The position numbers and the translations under genes are program-made. Shown here piece after piece: positions 1 to 10,866 of a DNA stretch of 58,011 nt. A model generated the notes under the pieces. That model had not been told where the DNA came from and searched no databases. It was given only the letters and a program-made list of their open reading frames with translations. How positions within the stretch are numbered: position 1 is the stretch's first letter; each line of letters opens with the position of its first letter. Source of the stretch: Bondarzewia mesenterica. Taxonomy: Eukaryota > Basidiomycota > Agaricomycetes > Russulales > Bondarzewiaceae. The DNA is taken from NCBI GenBank assembly GCA_004802705.1, contig SGPL01000174.1:1-58011 (forward strand), in the 5' to 3' direction.

Positions 1-1228
1 TGATCGATTGAATGTACTTTTCCTGCCTACGGCATGGCCTCATTATTTTCTGTAACATACATCATATCATATACTAATGGATTGTGNAAGTGGCAGAAGG
101 GAGGTGCTATGATGTTTTTAAGCCAAGTGTATCATTGACTGGGGGTGTACCATTGACCGGTCAAAAACTGTAATTGGATGGCAAACATTGGCATGGTCTT
201 CAGACTTCCGGCAAAAGTCGCCTCCAGTCAAAATACCAGCTGGATGATGTTCCGTGGGTTTGTGACTTTCTGCGGCATAGATAACTTCCAAAAGGTACGG
301 TCGTCGGTCACAAGGAAGGAAGAATGCAGAACGACCTAGAACGACTCATTCTGTGTTCAACGTGGTGAGGTGAGTGATCGTGTTCAACCCATAAACTAAT
401 AAATTATGGCTTCAGTGCTACTGCACTCTAACAAGCGCACAGCATCCTATGCTTCGAACTAATGAGGGGGACTACTTGGCGGTTGCGTGAGTTCTCAGCG
501 TACCTGTGAATGCTAAAATTGTCAATCACTGTCCTCTACTAAATTATCGTATCACTTCCCCTTTTCAGTGACCAAGGGAAGAGCGGGATGTCGAGGATCT
601 CGTCAACGGTCACACACTAACTCGCATACGTGGGACAGTTTTCCGGACGAAGGCTGCAGGACCAGTGTGCAGGGCACCATCGCCGTTCCATCCACCGTCA
701 ACTACATCATGACGCATTCACGGAGTGGCCTGTTATCTTCTAGGCTACTGTCTCGTCACGTTCTCGGCAGAATGGTCAATTCCAAAAGAAAAGACGGGAA
801 GAATACTACATAGTCCCCCTCCTAGCCGCCGATGAGTCAAAATCCCCTCGCAGGACAACGCACAGTCATCGACCTATTTCTCATCTGGATCCTTGCGCAG
901 GATAAGCATTCCTCTCCAGAACAGATTGAGCTGCGCGGTGGATGTGTTGCTTTCGGAATTGCCATGGGCTTTCCATCGAACAAAGACGACTGTCATCGGT
1001 GAAATTTCGAGGTGAGTATGAGATTGTATGTTATCAAGTATTGGTTAATAGGTCTGGGAAGAAGTAGAGGAAATAGACGTCGGAAATGTCGCCCGGTAGC
1101 TTTTGAAATTCAAGATGCTGGGGTGCATCCACAGAGATTTATAACCAAACAAAGTCATACAGCCTATATGTTCATCAGAGTGGTACATCGCTGAACAGCA
1201 TGAATTACTTCCGTCCCAAGCCTTTCTC
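1..1228. other. Intergenic, no gene recognised
   Basis: Only short unrelated reading frames occur here on either strand, with no recognisable domain, splice pattern or RNA gene. The right part is presumably the 3' flank of the minus-strand membrane protein gene that ends at 1229. Confidence 0.5.
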
Positions 1229-2696
1229 TTACCCTAACTCATGAGATAATGTTTCGTGAAATCGAATCGGAGCCAATTGCACTTCCTTCGAGGTGTCAAG
1301 ACGGGATTCCTCAACCTCCACAGAATTCGTGATGTGCACCACGATGGGTTGTCCCCGACCGTTGAGTGCACGAGCGCTGGAGATGGTCGTCGGTCCTGAT
1401 GTCATCGTCTCCGTAGAGCCTTCAAACGGGGCATTCCAAAAGGTGTCGATAAATGACTGGTCGACGCCAACAGGGTCTTTTTGTGACATTTTCAGTGCCA
1501 CAAGTCCGATAATCAGTGTGGAGTATATGCCCTGCCATAATGCATGAGTTGGTAGAGCGATGATATGTCGTTTTGAAGCTGCAAGGCACAGGAATGATAC
1601 GCACCGTGAGCTGAGAGATCATGTCGGTGGTGATGAAAATGCCGTGCGGTCCGATCCAGTAAACAATGAAGAAAACAACCTACGAGATCAGTTCATTAAT
1701 GTATATGCAATTCATTAGGCAGCAAGAGTACCCACCCAGGTCAAGCAATATAAAAAACCAGACTCTATAAGCAGGGCGAGGACCGCTCGGCTGCGCTTGC
1801 GAGCGACACTCGGAGTGCCATCTCCAGAAGTACGCCTGTACCACCTAATCACCCTCAGTAGCCATGCGTGAAGAGCAAAGCGCAAAATCGCTTACCTCCC
1901 TCGATATGCGACCAAACCGGTAGTGATGACATTCGTGGCGAGAGTAAGACAGTTCATGGTAAGATCCCAATGATACGACCGATACAGCAACACGGTCGAC
2001 ATGTGGGCTGCGCTCTGCTGGGCGCCGACAATCGCCACAGCTGCATTGAAAAGCGAGACATGTCATATGATCAGACTGTCAACATCTGATCTTGATCGAA
2101 TTTTTCTCACCTCCCGTCGCTAGCACAAGGATAACTGGGACAATGCAGACATTGATATTGAAGCTCCATAGCACGTAGGCACGCCATATAACAAGCGCAT
2201 CCGACAAAATGAACTGGGATGGTTTAACGAGACGGAAATTGGACACGAAGTAACAAGAAAATCGGGAAGACCCACATTTATTGCCGGAAGGTACAGTTTC
2301 GTGATACATAGTGGATCGGTGCCAGGGGATGATGGATCCCAATAAGTTCCTTTTAGGAAGCTGTTGTAGAATATCTTGATACTCAATCCCATATGGATTG
2401 TCGAGACCGAGAACATGACGACGGTCATCCCAAGGACGAAATTATGCACGAGCCTCACAGTGATACTTCGCCTTCTAAATCTGCGACTCCGATCGTTGAG
2501 AAACTCGGCGATGGAGCATACTCTAGGCGTACGCACAACAAAATATGCATAGACCCGGCGAAAAGGACGAAGTAGATGCCTTTATTCGCAAGGTCATCTT
2601 CGATAGATATGCCAATGTTAAGAAATTGTCGATGCACCCACCATATAGAATGGCCTCACAGACCAGGGAGGCAAAAAGTTCCGAGTCAGCCTCCAT
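1229..2696 (-). CDS. Agaricomycete-type seven-helix membrane protein, function unknown
   Basis: Eight exons can be joined in phase: 2696-2642, 2579-2537, 2480-2276, 2213-2111, 2040-1896, 1844-1736, 1679-1605 and 1531-1229, giving about 345 residues. The start gives MEADSELFASLVCEAILYG followed by YFVLFAGSM. Internal landmarks are ILSDALVIWRAYVLW, LATNVITTGLVAYR, VLALLIESGFLYCLTW and a last helix GIYSTLIIGLVALKM, followed by a hydrophilic cytoplasmic tail of about 80 residues. This order of helices is typical of a large family of uncharacterised integral membrane proteins expanded in mushroom-forming fungi. They resemble 7-TM receptors in layout, but no ligand or role is established to my knowledge. 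The phase consistency of all eight exons makes the model reliable. The function is not inferable. Confidence 0.85.
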
Positions 2697-3136
2697 CAAG
2701 ACAAATTGACGCTATGCACAAAGTGAAGAAGAAGGGAGGAATCACTTGTCCCCCCCCTTCGTAGCAACTTTACTATAAGTATCTCAGGCTGCGCCAGTGA
2801 CGTGATGATGGACCAGCGTGGACTGATGGTCGTAGAAAGCGGATCCAGTGAGAAGATAGAAGGTTGATGAAGACAAAGTTCCGATATCATCCTTCAAACG
2901 TGATGTCTCAAGACCAGTCGTGTACAAATTTGATTGAGACAATAACATAGCCGTAAGCAAGACTTTGACACCCGGTCTCTAGAATGCGGAACAACGTGAG
3001 CCAAACGTGAGCAGTTGCAAGCTTGAAGCTGAGCAGTAGTGACTCGAAAATGGCCAGGCCTGAACTTTGAGTAAACGGTCAGACAGGAGGATCCTGAGGC
3101 ACGAAGGTTGACGAGTGGCTACTCTGCCTTTGGGAG
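2697..3136. other. Intergenic between the 7-TM gene and the MITE-like element
   Basis: Presumed promoter and 5' leader of the minus-strand 7-TM gene. No other feature was recognised. Confidence 0.4.
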
Positions 3137-3592
3137 ACTTAGGCCCCGTTCGGTAGCACTTACTAAATCATGGTCTACTAGGAAAATGATGGTTCTGGCT
3201 AGTTTATTCCGCCCAATCCGGAAATATCTGGCAAACCGTTGGTTTCGAAACCTAAACCAAGCAATTCGTCCGTTCGGCAAAGTTCGTTGGCCGCTGTGTT
3301 GGTTGGACACGTCGAGCGCTCGCTCGCTGTCCTACACGCTCTACGCGTCCCCTTGCTTTTATTTCAACAACGTGTGCTCCTGATGTCAACCAGCCATCTC
3401 TGTATTATTTCAGAGTTGTTTCGAGCATGATGAAGGGTATCACGGAATTGCGTCTGTCCATCGAACATGTCAGGTGCTTGAAGGAGTAAGTTCCCACGGT
3501 CGAGGCTTTGTTCCGGCGCGTTCCCAGTTTGCCAAAACCAACGGATCTTAGTAGACCGTGATTTAGTAAGTGCTACCGAACGGGGCCTAAGT
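3137..3592. mobile_element. MITE-like element with 44-bp terminal inverted repeats
   Basis: The first 44 bases (3137-3180, beginning ACTTAGGCCCCGTTCGG) recur as the reverse complement at 3549-3592 with one mismatch. Weaker inverted similarity (TGGTTCTGGC against TGGTTTTGGC) continues about 30 bases inward. The element is 456 bp and has no open frame for a transposase, so it would be non-autonomous. The GGCCCCGTTCGG terminus flanked by TTA/TAA resembles Tourist/PIF-Harbinger type ends, which create TWA target duplications. Here the left flank is TTA and the right TAA, so the duplication is imperfect or misassigned. Superfamily assignment is an inference. Confidence 0.7.
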
Positions 3593-3888
3593 AAACGGTG
3601 ATGTGACTGAGTTTGTATTTGGTCTGTCACGTTATAGCAAGAAGTTGAGTTGGAGCTCCAGGTGCGATGATGATCACTGTTCTACATCCCTTATTATTAA
3701 CCTGTCACCCTTTGGTTGGCAAGGAGTATCGAGATTCTAAGGAGAGACATGTCTTGGAGTTGTTAACAGCATCGTGCCAACCCATTTGTCTCCCGAATGA
3801 TGACCTTTTGATTCTTCTTGACTAACTCAAAAAGGGCAGCTCTAGCGTGGTGCTTCTCTCTTGCGCTCTACTCACTGCAAGACCATCC

Positions 3889-4933
3889 ATGGCACCCAAC
3901 ATCGAGTACGTCCCTCTTAGGCGTCAGTCTAGCGCTGATGATCAGGAATACGGTGGCCTTCTTGACGATGAGGATACAGAGAGTCCAATCAAGCGATCTG
4001 GACGGACCGGGGCGGCGCAAACTTCCAGCATCTTTGACCTCCCGTTCCTCCTTAGTTGTTTTGCTTTCTTCGTGTCTCTTCTCAGCCTCAGCTTGACCGC
4101 GTATCAGTTTCTGGCTCCAAGCTCTCTGTTACGCACGCCGAGCGTGCAGCGCGTTTATGACATCAATGTCGACACCCTTCGTCGACCGAGTCTCTACATG
4201 GGCCTCGAGCGTGTCCCTCTCATCAGACTACCTCCTGATCCATCTCAGGGTGGCAACGCGGGTCACGGATCTGGAACGCATAATATATCAAAACCACAAG
4301 AGCCAGAGATATTGCCAGTAGGTCTCGGACGAGCAACTGCCATGGCACATACCAATTCGCTCAACCCGAGCACATCCTACCCGAACGACGGCTGGATACT
4401 CATCACCGAGCATGTACGTATTGATCTTCCATCAAGTGCATGTACTGACAGAGAAGCTGCTTCTCAGGATACAACTTTCCTCCAATTCGTCATGCCCTCA
4501 CCCGCAGCGTCTTCCTGCACGTTCCACATCTCCCTCCCTACGCGCGCGGCCCTCATACAATCGGCCAAACTTCTCACACTCGAGAATACAAACACTCCTG
4601 CTGGCGTCCCTGCTCTCGAGATCTACGCCGTCGACGCGGCCGACGTGGACTTCGCTCGGCTCACGTGGACGACACGACCGCCGCGGCGCGGTCTCATCGG
4701 TCGCGTTGACGCTGCCTTTGGGACGAACACTACGGTACCGAATTTCAATTGTGGAGGCGAACAGCTGACAATTGAACTGACGTGTGTGGGCGAGGGCTGT
4801 CGGGTCGAATATCGTGAGGAGGGGGGAGAGCCTGTCATTGGTAAGTCAATGGATTGATGCAAGGTGCCCAGTCCTTCACTAATTCATAGTTGTCTTTCAC
4901 GATGATGCAGGACTTGTGTTGGCAACGGCGTAA
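3889..4933 (+). CDS. Single-pass membrane protein with acidic N-terminus and lumenal beta-rich domain
   Basis: Exons 3889-4413, 4468-4840 and 4890-4933 join in phase and give about 313 residues. The start MAPNIEYVPLRR is preferred over the upstream in-frame ATG because the cytoplasmic N-terminus of this kind of basidiomycete protein usually begins with this type of peptide. Residues 1-45 are hydrophilic and acidic (EYGGLLDDEDTES). A helix near residues 48-72 (FLLSCFAFFVSLLSLSLTAY) is followed by a long extracytoplasmic part. The C-terminal half, with THIS/CTFHISLP-like strands and three cysteines, is reminiscent of the But2 C-terminal-like domain seen in fungal single-pass proteins. That similarity is from memory and tentative. 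The last intron could instead end at the AG at 4910, which would give a slightly different tail. Confidence 0.7.
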
Positions 4934-5191
4934 GGATTTTTGATGAAACGCTTTTCATTGACTTCACGATGTTCATCTGGAGGACAACTGTCAGGCTCGT
5001 TCGCAGACAAGGGACGAGTCTAGACAACTGTGTGTAAAATACCTAGCAGATTCTAATTAATACCAGCTCTTTCGATAGCTCAATATGCACCGTAGTGGAC
5101 ACAATGGAGGACATCATCACTCGTGTTCACTTCGACAATCATTTCTGTCTGATGTTGAACATTTGCGCCACCAACAAACTAACAATTGTCA
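4934..5191. other. Short convergent intergenic region
   Basis: 3' flanks of the plus-strand membrane protein gene and the minus-strand PPR-like gene. Nothing else was seen. Confidence 0.4.
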
Positions 5192-8100
5192 TCATTCGAT
5201 CGGGCCATTATCCAAGTTTCCATTCTTCATCCGACGCATAGATCTCTCTCTCGCTCTCGCGACCTCCTGACCCTCGACGTCCTTCAGAATCCCTACCACA
5301 ATCCTAGCTGCGACCGCGTCCCCTCGCACAAAGAACGCCTTGATGAACATCTTGTACAGCGGCCTCACATGTCTCACAAATTGCAACTTCTCCCCGTCTC
5401 TCACCGCCAACGGCACCGGGACTGGAACCTTCAACACCCCCGCCCCCTCCGCACGCGCCGTCCCAAATGGCACCTCCCCATCCCTCGAGTACCGTGACCC
5501 GCCAGGATACCCACACTGCACGAGATGGTCGAACAACATGCGAACCTGCGCGCCGTCGAAACCGCTCCGCCACCGCAACATCGCCTTGACCACAATATTG
5601 GTCGTCACCCGATCCGGGACGAAGCCGTGCTCGCCGGCCAGCCGCGCCAGCATCTTCATCACTTCCCTCGCGTTCTCCGCATCACGCCGACGCGGGCGCA
5701 TGGCGCAGCAATTCAGGATGATATTGCCGAGAACTCGCCGATCATCCGGCACCTTCAAGTGCGCATACACCTGCCGCCCGGCGTCGACTCCACGACTCTG
5801 CGCGAGCAGATGCAGCGCATGGCGCATATCGGCTGGACCCTCTTCCCGCTGAGGCCGTCTGAGCCATCGAAGCACCCGGAACCCGACTAATTGCAGCTTG
5901 CGACTGCCCGACGGTCCTCCGAGCTTCATTACACGACCGAGCGCGACGCCGAATGATCGCTCCATCAGCCCGCTACTGACACGCTTCGCCAGTCGACTCG
6001 ATCCCTCCTGTGCCAGCCTGACTAGAAGTCGACAGCGCCATCTGCGCGCATGCCGAGGATACGTGCCCTCGACATTCTCTACAAGCCGGAATGCCTTGCG
6101 AAACTGTCGATGCGTGACAAGAGTTCGGAGGATATTGTCGATGTGGGAAGGGGGGAAGTACGACGGCCTCGCAGACCGGATGCTCTGGAACGTGCTGAGG
6201 GCGACGGAGGAGCAGCCGGACGTGATAAGGGCGAGCAGCGCGTACGAAATCCTGCCGCGAAAGTGCGCCGGCGGGGCTTTGGACTGATATAACTCATGTA
6301 GTGCCTTGCTAACCATGTCCGCCAGCTCCAAGTCGATGTAACGATTCCCTGCCTTGGCCAGAGAAAGTAACAGCGCCCCGAGCACGCGCTCTCCCTCCTC
6401 CCCGACGAATCGGTATTTCGACTCGGCCAACAGAGGCGCGGCGAGGTCCATCCGACCCTCCGTGACCAGTCCGACGCAGATCGGGATGCTGACCTCCTTG
6501 GGAACGTCCAATCGGCCCGACCAAGCACGGAATAGCTCGTACGCCAGCGTTGCGTCCAGGTCCGCGAGCCTGACGAAGACATTCTTCATCAAATTCGCCT
6601 GCCACTGCGGGATCGCGATGAAGTGCGGCAAGGTGGAGACCACGTCGCCCCACGCGCGTTGCCCGCACATGACCGCGGCAACGATAAAGTCAACGGCGAG
6701 CAGTTGAACTTGCCGCTTCGCGAAGTCATCTCCGACGTCGAACGTCCAGAAACCAGTACCGCATAGGTGGAGACATCGCCGCCGCAGGTCATCATCCCGC
6801 GCACGGGCGGCCAGGCGAACGAACGAGGCGATCAAGGGTCGGATGATAGCCGGGTGGACCGAGCGGTCATCGTCCACAGCCTCGGACCACATTCTCCAAA
6901 CCCCGCGCACAAAACTTTGAATGTCGGGGGAGAAAGTCCTTGTGTTCCCCGTACGCTCAAGAATGGCCAGGACGGCGACGATGCGGAAGTCGGCGGCGAT
7001 CAGCGCCTTTTCATCCCATCCACCCGACGAGAACGCGGAGCCGGCTTGAGAGAGCATGTGGGTGTGGTGGTTGGCTAAGGCTAGTAGGGTGAGGTTGCGC
7101 CAGCGGATGGAAGTGGTGAAGAGTGGAGTGAGGAGGTCCTGTGCCTCTTGAACGGCCCACGCGTGGATCCGGTATTGAGCTGGAGTGGGCATGCCCACCG
7201 GGTAGTTGCGTGGAAAGATAGCTGTGAGGACTTGCCGCGTCAGGTCCGCCGCGCTGACGCACAACGCCGAATCCTCAGTGACGCCGCCAGAGAAGGAGGC
7301 AGTATTGTCATCAGATACCTCTTCAGACAGGCCATCGCTCTTCCCTTGCGCGATAACGGACATCCGACGCCATATTGCAGCAAGAAGTTTGTCCTTTGAG
7401 GGCTCGGGCACCGCAATTTTGTCTCCCATAATGATGTCCCAGAAAATGGTCATCAAGCCAGGGGGCAAGTCAGCATCTCGACTGAGGAAAGTGCAGAGCC
7501 AGCCCACGGCCTCAGTCGTGGCGCTCGGCCTCTGAAGCGACAGCAGCGTTCTGACGTAGGGTGCATGAACGTCGAGATCGGTGTGCTGCAAATCGGTGCG
7601 TAGATAGAAGTGTCGCGCTTTGGACAGTTTGCCTGAAGGCGAAAACGGTCAAAATTGGATAGTCCGGCGCGCAGGACCAAGTGAAATAAGTGGAAGTAAT
7701 ACGCACTTCCTTCTCCTGCATCAACCTCGATTCCATCTACACATGCCAACCTAGCCCTTAACAACCAGTAGTAATCCAAATCCAACAATTTCTTTCCCGC
7801 CTTGTTCTTATCTCTCACGAGATGCAAGATGAAATTCCACCATGGCCTGAAGGAGCGTTGGTCCATGTGGACCACGAAAGCGTTCGTGTGTGCAGATGGA
7901 GAGAAAGACCGGGGACCATCGCAGGCGGAGAGGGTACCGAAGAGGGAGATGAGGTCTGTCAGGCGCCGCGAGCTGAGCTTGGCGATGCGATCGAGAGGGA
8001 GGGAGAGGTAGAGAGCGCGGAGCGTATTGGCGGTGTGGACGGTGGGCGCGGGGGAGGTAAGGTTGTGCGGGGAAAGGAAGGCGTGAAGGACGTCGAAGGC

Positions 8101-8503
8101 GAAAGGTCTGCGGAGGCGATTGGATGAGGAAGAGGGGGCTTCGCGGTCACGGGCGCCGTCGGAAGGAGGTCGGACGTCGTCGGGCGGTGTGTCGACTTGT
8201 GGGCCTGCGAGAGCACCGACATCAAGTTCAGCGGAGACTACGGGCTGTCGGGACGAACGCGTTGGCTGTTGTGCAGGAGCACCGTCCTTAGCTACGCGTT
8301 CGTATGTTACAGGTGGGACCGCGTCTGACACGTGGTCGACACGGTTCGTGTTATGCCTGGCGGTATCGGACACCCTTCGAAATTATTATAGATTAAATGA
8401 AGAAAGAGACAGCGCCGCGAACGAATACGCACCGGAGGACACGCAAGGCGCTGGCGTCGTGCCCGCCCAATCTTCGGACGGTCGACAAACCCCATCGCAA
8501 CAT
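5192..8503 (-). CDS. Mitochondrial PPR-like helical-repeat protein
   Basis: Three exons join in phase: 8503-8433, 8374-7707 and 7632-5192, giving about 1059 residues. The short first exon encodes an Arg-rich amphipathic start (MLRWGLSTVRRLGGHDASAL), a typical mitochondrial presequence. A low-complexity stretch follows, then a long array of helical hairpins from about residue 110 to the end. In the C-terminal part, segments such as NIILNCCAM...AREVMKMLARL and VTTNIVVKAMLRWRSGFDGA have the spacing and hydrophobic pattern of pentatricopeptide repeats. PPR proteins of this size in fungi bind mitochondrial transcripts and help in their processing or translation. The exact target cannot be told. 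It is divergently arranged with RPP0, sharing a promoter of about 500 bp. The gene could be split differently at its 5' end, but the phase of the presequence exon supports this start. Confidence 0.75.
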
Positions 8504-9017
8504 TCCATTGCATAGGACCACGTTTGAAGCTCCTTGCGTCGCGTGTTGCCCGGGCTAACTTCAGCGCGCGACAAGTGAGCCGTCGACCAAATATGCGTGC
8601 AACGAAGACGACGACGGTGAGCAGGCCTCGGTGCTCGTTGTGCTCAACACACCGGACAGCGAGCGCGGGTCGCGCAACTTCGGCTGTTGCCGAGACTTTC
8701 CTGAACCTTAACTTTATTTCTCAGTATACCGTACATGCGAATTTGGTGCGCGTCTCGTTGTACACACTCATACTCACGACCAGTCGCCTTGAAAAATCCA
8801 TTGGCACCGAGGTGCGTTGTCTTTTTATTTCATTGGGTCAAGCGCGTTGATTTTGGGAGCGTTGCTGTACAGAGGTCAATAGGGAGGCACTAGTTACCCA
8901 CTCACTCAAGACTTGTATCCATAACTTTTGTTTTCAGTGAGTCTATTTCGGTATGGATCTGTGAAGAGCGGCTGTCCAACTTAGAGACTGGTTTGCAGAT
9001 ACCTAAATCTCACTACA
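8504..9017. promoter_or_regulatory. Shared divergent promoter region of the PPR-like gene and RPP0
   Basis: 514 bp between the two start codons. Pyrimidine-rich tracts lie upstream of RPP0 as expected for a ribosomal protein gene, but no specific element could be assigned with confidence. Confidence 0.5.
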
Positions 9018-10242
9018 ATGGGTGCCTCTCGTTCTGAAAAGGAGGCTTACTTCGTTAAGTTGAAGGAGCTTATTGCCAAGTATCGTGCGTGCGCAAATTG
9101 TATTTTGCCACTCGTGAAACCAAAACAGAGCCTCCACAGCATCGATCTTCATTGTCAACGTCGACAATGTCGGTTCCAACCAGATGCACCAGATCCGTGT
9201 CGCCCTCCGTGGCAGGGGTATCGTCCTGATGGGCAAGAACACCATGGTCCGCCGTGCGCTGCGCTCCATCATCGCCGAGTACCCCCTGCTCGAGCGTCTT
9301 CTCCCCCATGTCAAGGGTAACATCGGCTTCGTCTTCACCGCGAGCGAGCTCGCCGAGATCCGCGATGTCATCATCGCGAACAAGGTCGCTGCACCCGCCC
9401 GTGCCGGTGCATTCGCGCCAAAGGACGTCTCCATCCCTGCCGGCAACACTGGCATGGAGCCCGGCAAGACCTCCTTCTTCCAAGCCCTCGGTATTCCGAC
9501 CAAGATCGCGCGTGGTACGATCGAAATCGTGTCGGACGTCAAGGTCGTTACTGGTGGCTCCCGCGTCGGCCCGTCCGAGGCGACGCTGCTCAACATGTTG
9601 AACATCTCGCCGTTCACGTACGGGATGTCCGTCGTGCAGATTTACGATCAGGGCAACGTATTCACGCCCTCGATCCTCGATGTTGACGCGCAGGAGCTCA
9701 TCGACCGCTTCGTCTCGGGTATCAAGACGATCGCGGCGATCTCGTTGGCTCTCAACTACCCCACCATTGTGTCCGTCACGCACTCTTTGGTCAACGCGTA
9801 CAAGAACCTCATCGCCATCTCTTTGGCTACCGACTACACGTTCGAGGGTTCCGAGAAGGTGCGGACCTACTCAATTGCATTCCATCTTGTCTTTCCAGAG
9901 ATGTTCTATTTATTAACACACTGAAAATACTGAATGTCCAAGAGACACTGGTTGACCATTAACCTTCAATCTGATGGATCTTTCTTCCTTTTGTGATTAT
10001 GGCTTGCTCGAGCATACGCTGACGATTCGTGATTTAGGCTAAGGAGTTCCTGGCCAACCCCGAGGCATTCGCAGTTGCTGCTGCACCTGTTGCTGAGGCG
10101 GCGGCGGCGGCACCCGCTGCTGAGGAAGAGAAGGAAGAGGAGAAGGAGGAGTCGGACGATGACATGGTATGTGCTAGGACCTGCCTTGCCTGCGTGGACC
10201 ATTTTGAACGATTTTTTTCAGGGCTTCGGTCTGTTCGACTAA
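9018..10242 (+). CDS. RPP0: 60S acidic ribosomal protein P0
   Basis: Exons 9018-9084, 9140-9858, 10038-10166 and 10222-10242 give 311 residues, close to the usual 312-318. P0 forms the base of the ribosomal stalk, binds 25S rRNA with uL11, and carries P1/P2 heterodimers to recruit translational GTPases. The N-terminus [19 protein letters not shown] and the core [15 protein letters not shown] are diagnostic. The C-terminus has the Ala-rich hinge ([18 protein letters not shown]) and the conserved stalk tail ending SDDDMGFGLFD, with the last seven residues on a separate 21-nt exon. Codon use is strongly biased to C/G third positions, unlike many neighbours, as expected for high expression. Identification is certain. 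Confidence 0.97.
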
Positions 10243-10866
10243 GCTTGTGTTTGCTTTGCGGGCGTCCACTTTTATTGCAGCATCATGTTATCTACTGTCT
10301 CACGAGCAAAATGATAATTTCTGCGATCTGGGATTCGCGCATGAATTGATGTGAGTGGGACCTTGGATCGGTGCGACATCCGTGTTTGAACGTGCGTGAG
10401 TCTGCGTGAGTTGGCCGACGATGGAATGGGCTAGGTTGAGTGAGGGGTATCGCTCGGACGAGATTGCGAGAAAGATGGGGTCGTTACGTATTTCGAAGAG
10501 GGCCCTAGAGGGGCGATCGATGTGTGTGCGGGTCCGATTTTATACAGTTGCAGGAAGATTTGAGCAGTTTGTGCAAGTGGGTCGCGGATTGGTCGGGTTC
10601 GTGGATCGGACGGGCCGTATAATGGGAAGAAATACGAGTGATAAATGCAAAGAAAATGAGTGGGTCAATGTCGGAGGCCGTGACTGAGTCTCGAGAAGGA
10701 GCGTGACACGGAGAGGAACGGTCACAGATGACCCGCAGCTCGACAAAGTCGACTCCAGCTTTGCGCATTTCAAAGTACCGAGATCTGATAACCCCCTCTC
10801 TTCCTTCCTTTCATGCTCGATACTTAAGCTCTCAACCCACTCTTCGTTCTCCCAAATCCACTCACA
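10243..10866. other. Intergenic between RPP0 and TPS1 (tandem, same strand)
   Basis: 3' flank of RPP0 followed by the TPS1 promoter. The last 60 bases before the TPS1 start are pyrimidine rich. A CCCCTCT tract at 10793-10799 could act as a stress element, but this is weak. Confidence 0.4.

Noticed and set aside
9070..9783. 237-codon minus-strand frame opposite RPP0
   Set aside because: Antisense shadow of the highly biased RPP0 coding frame. Asp/Arg/Val-rich with no domain.
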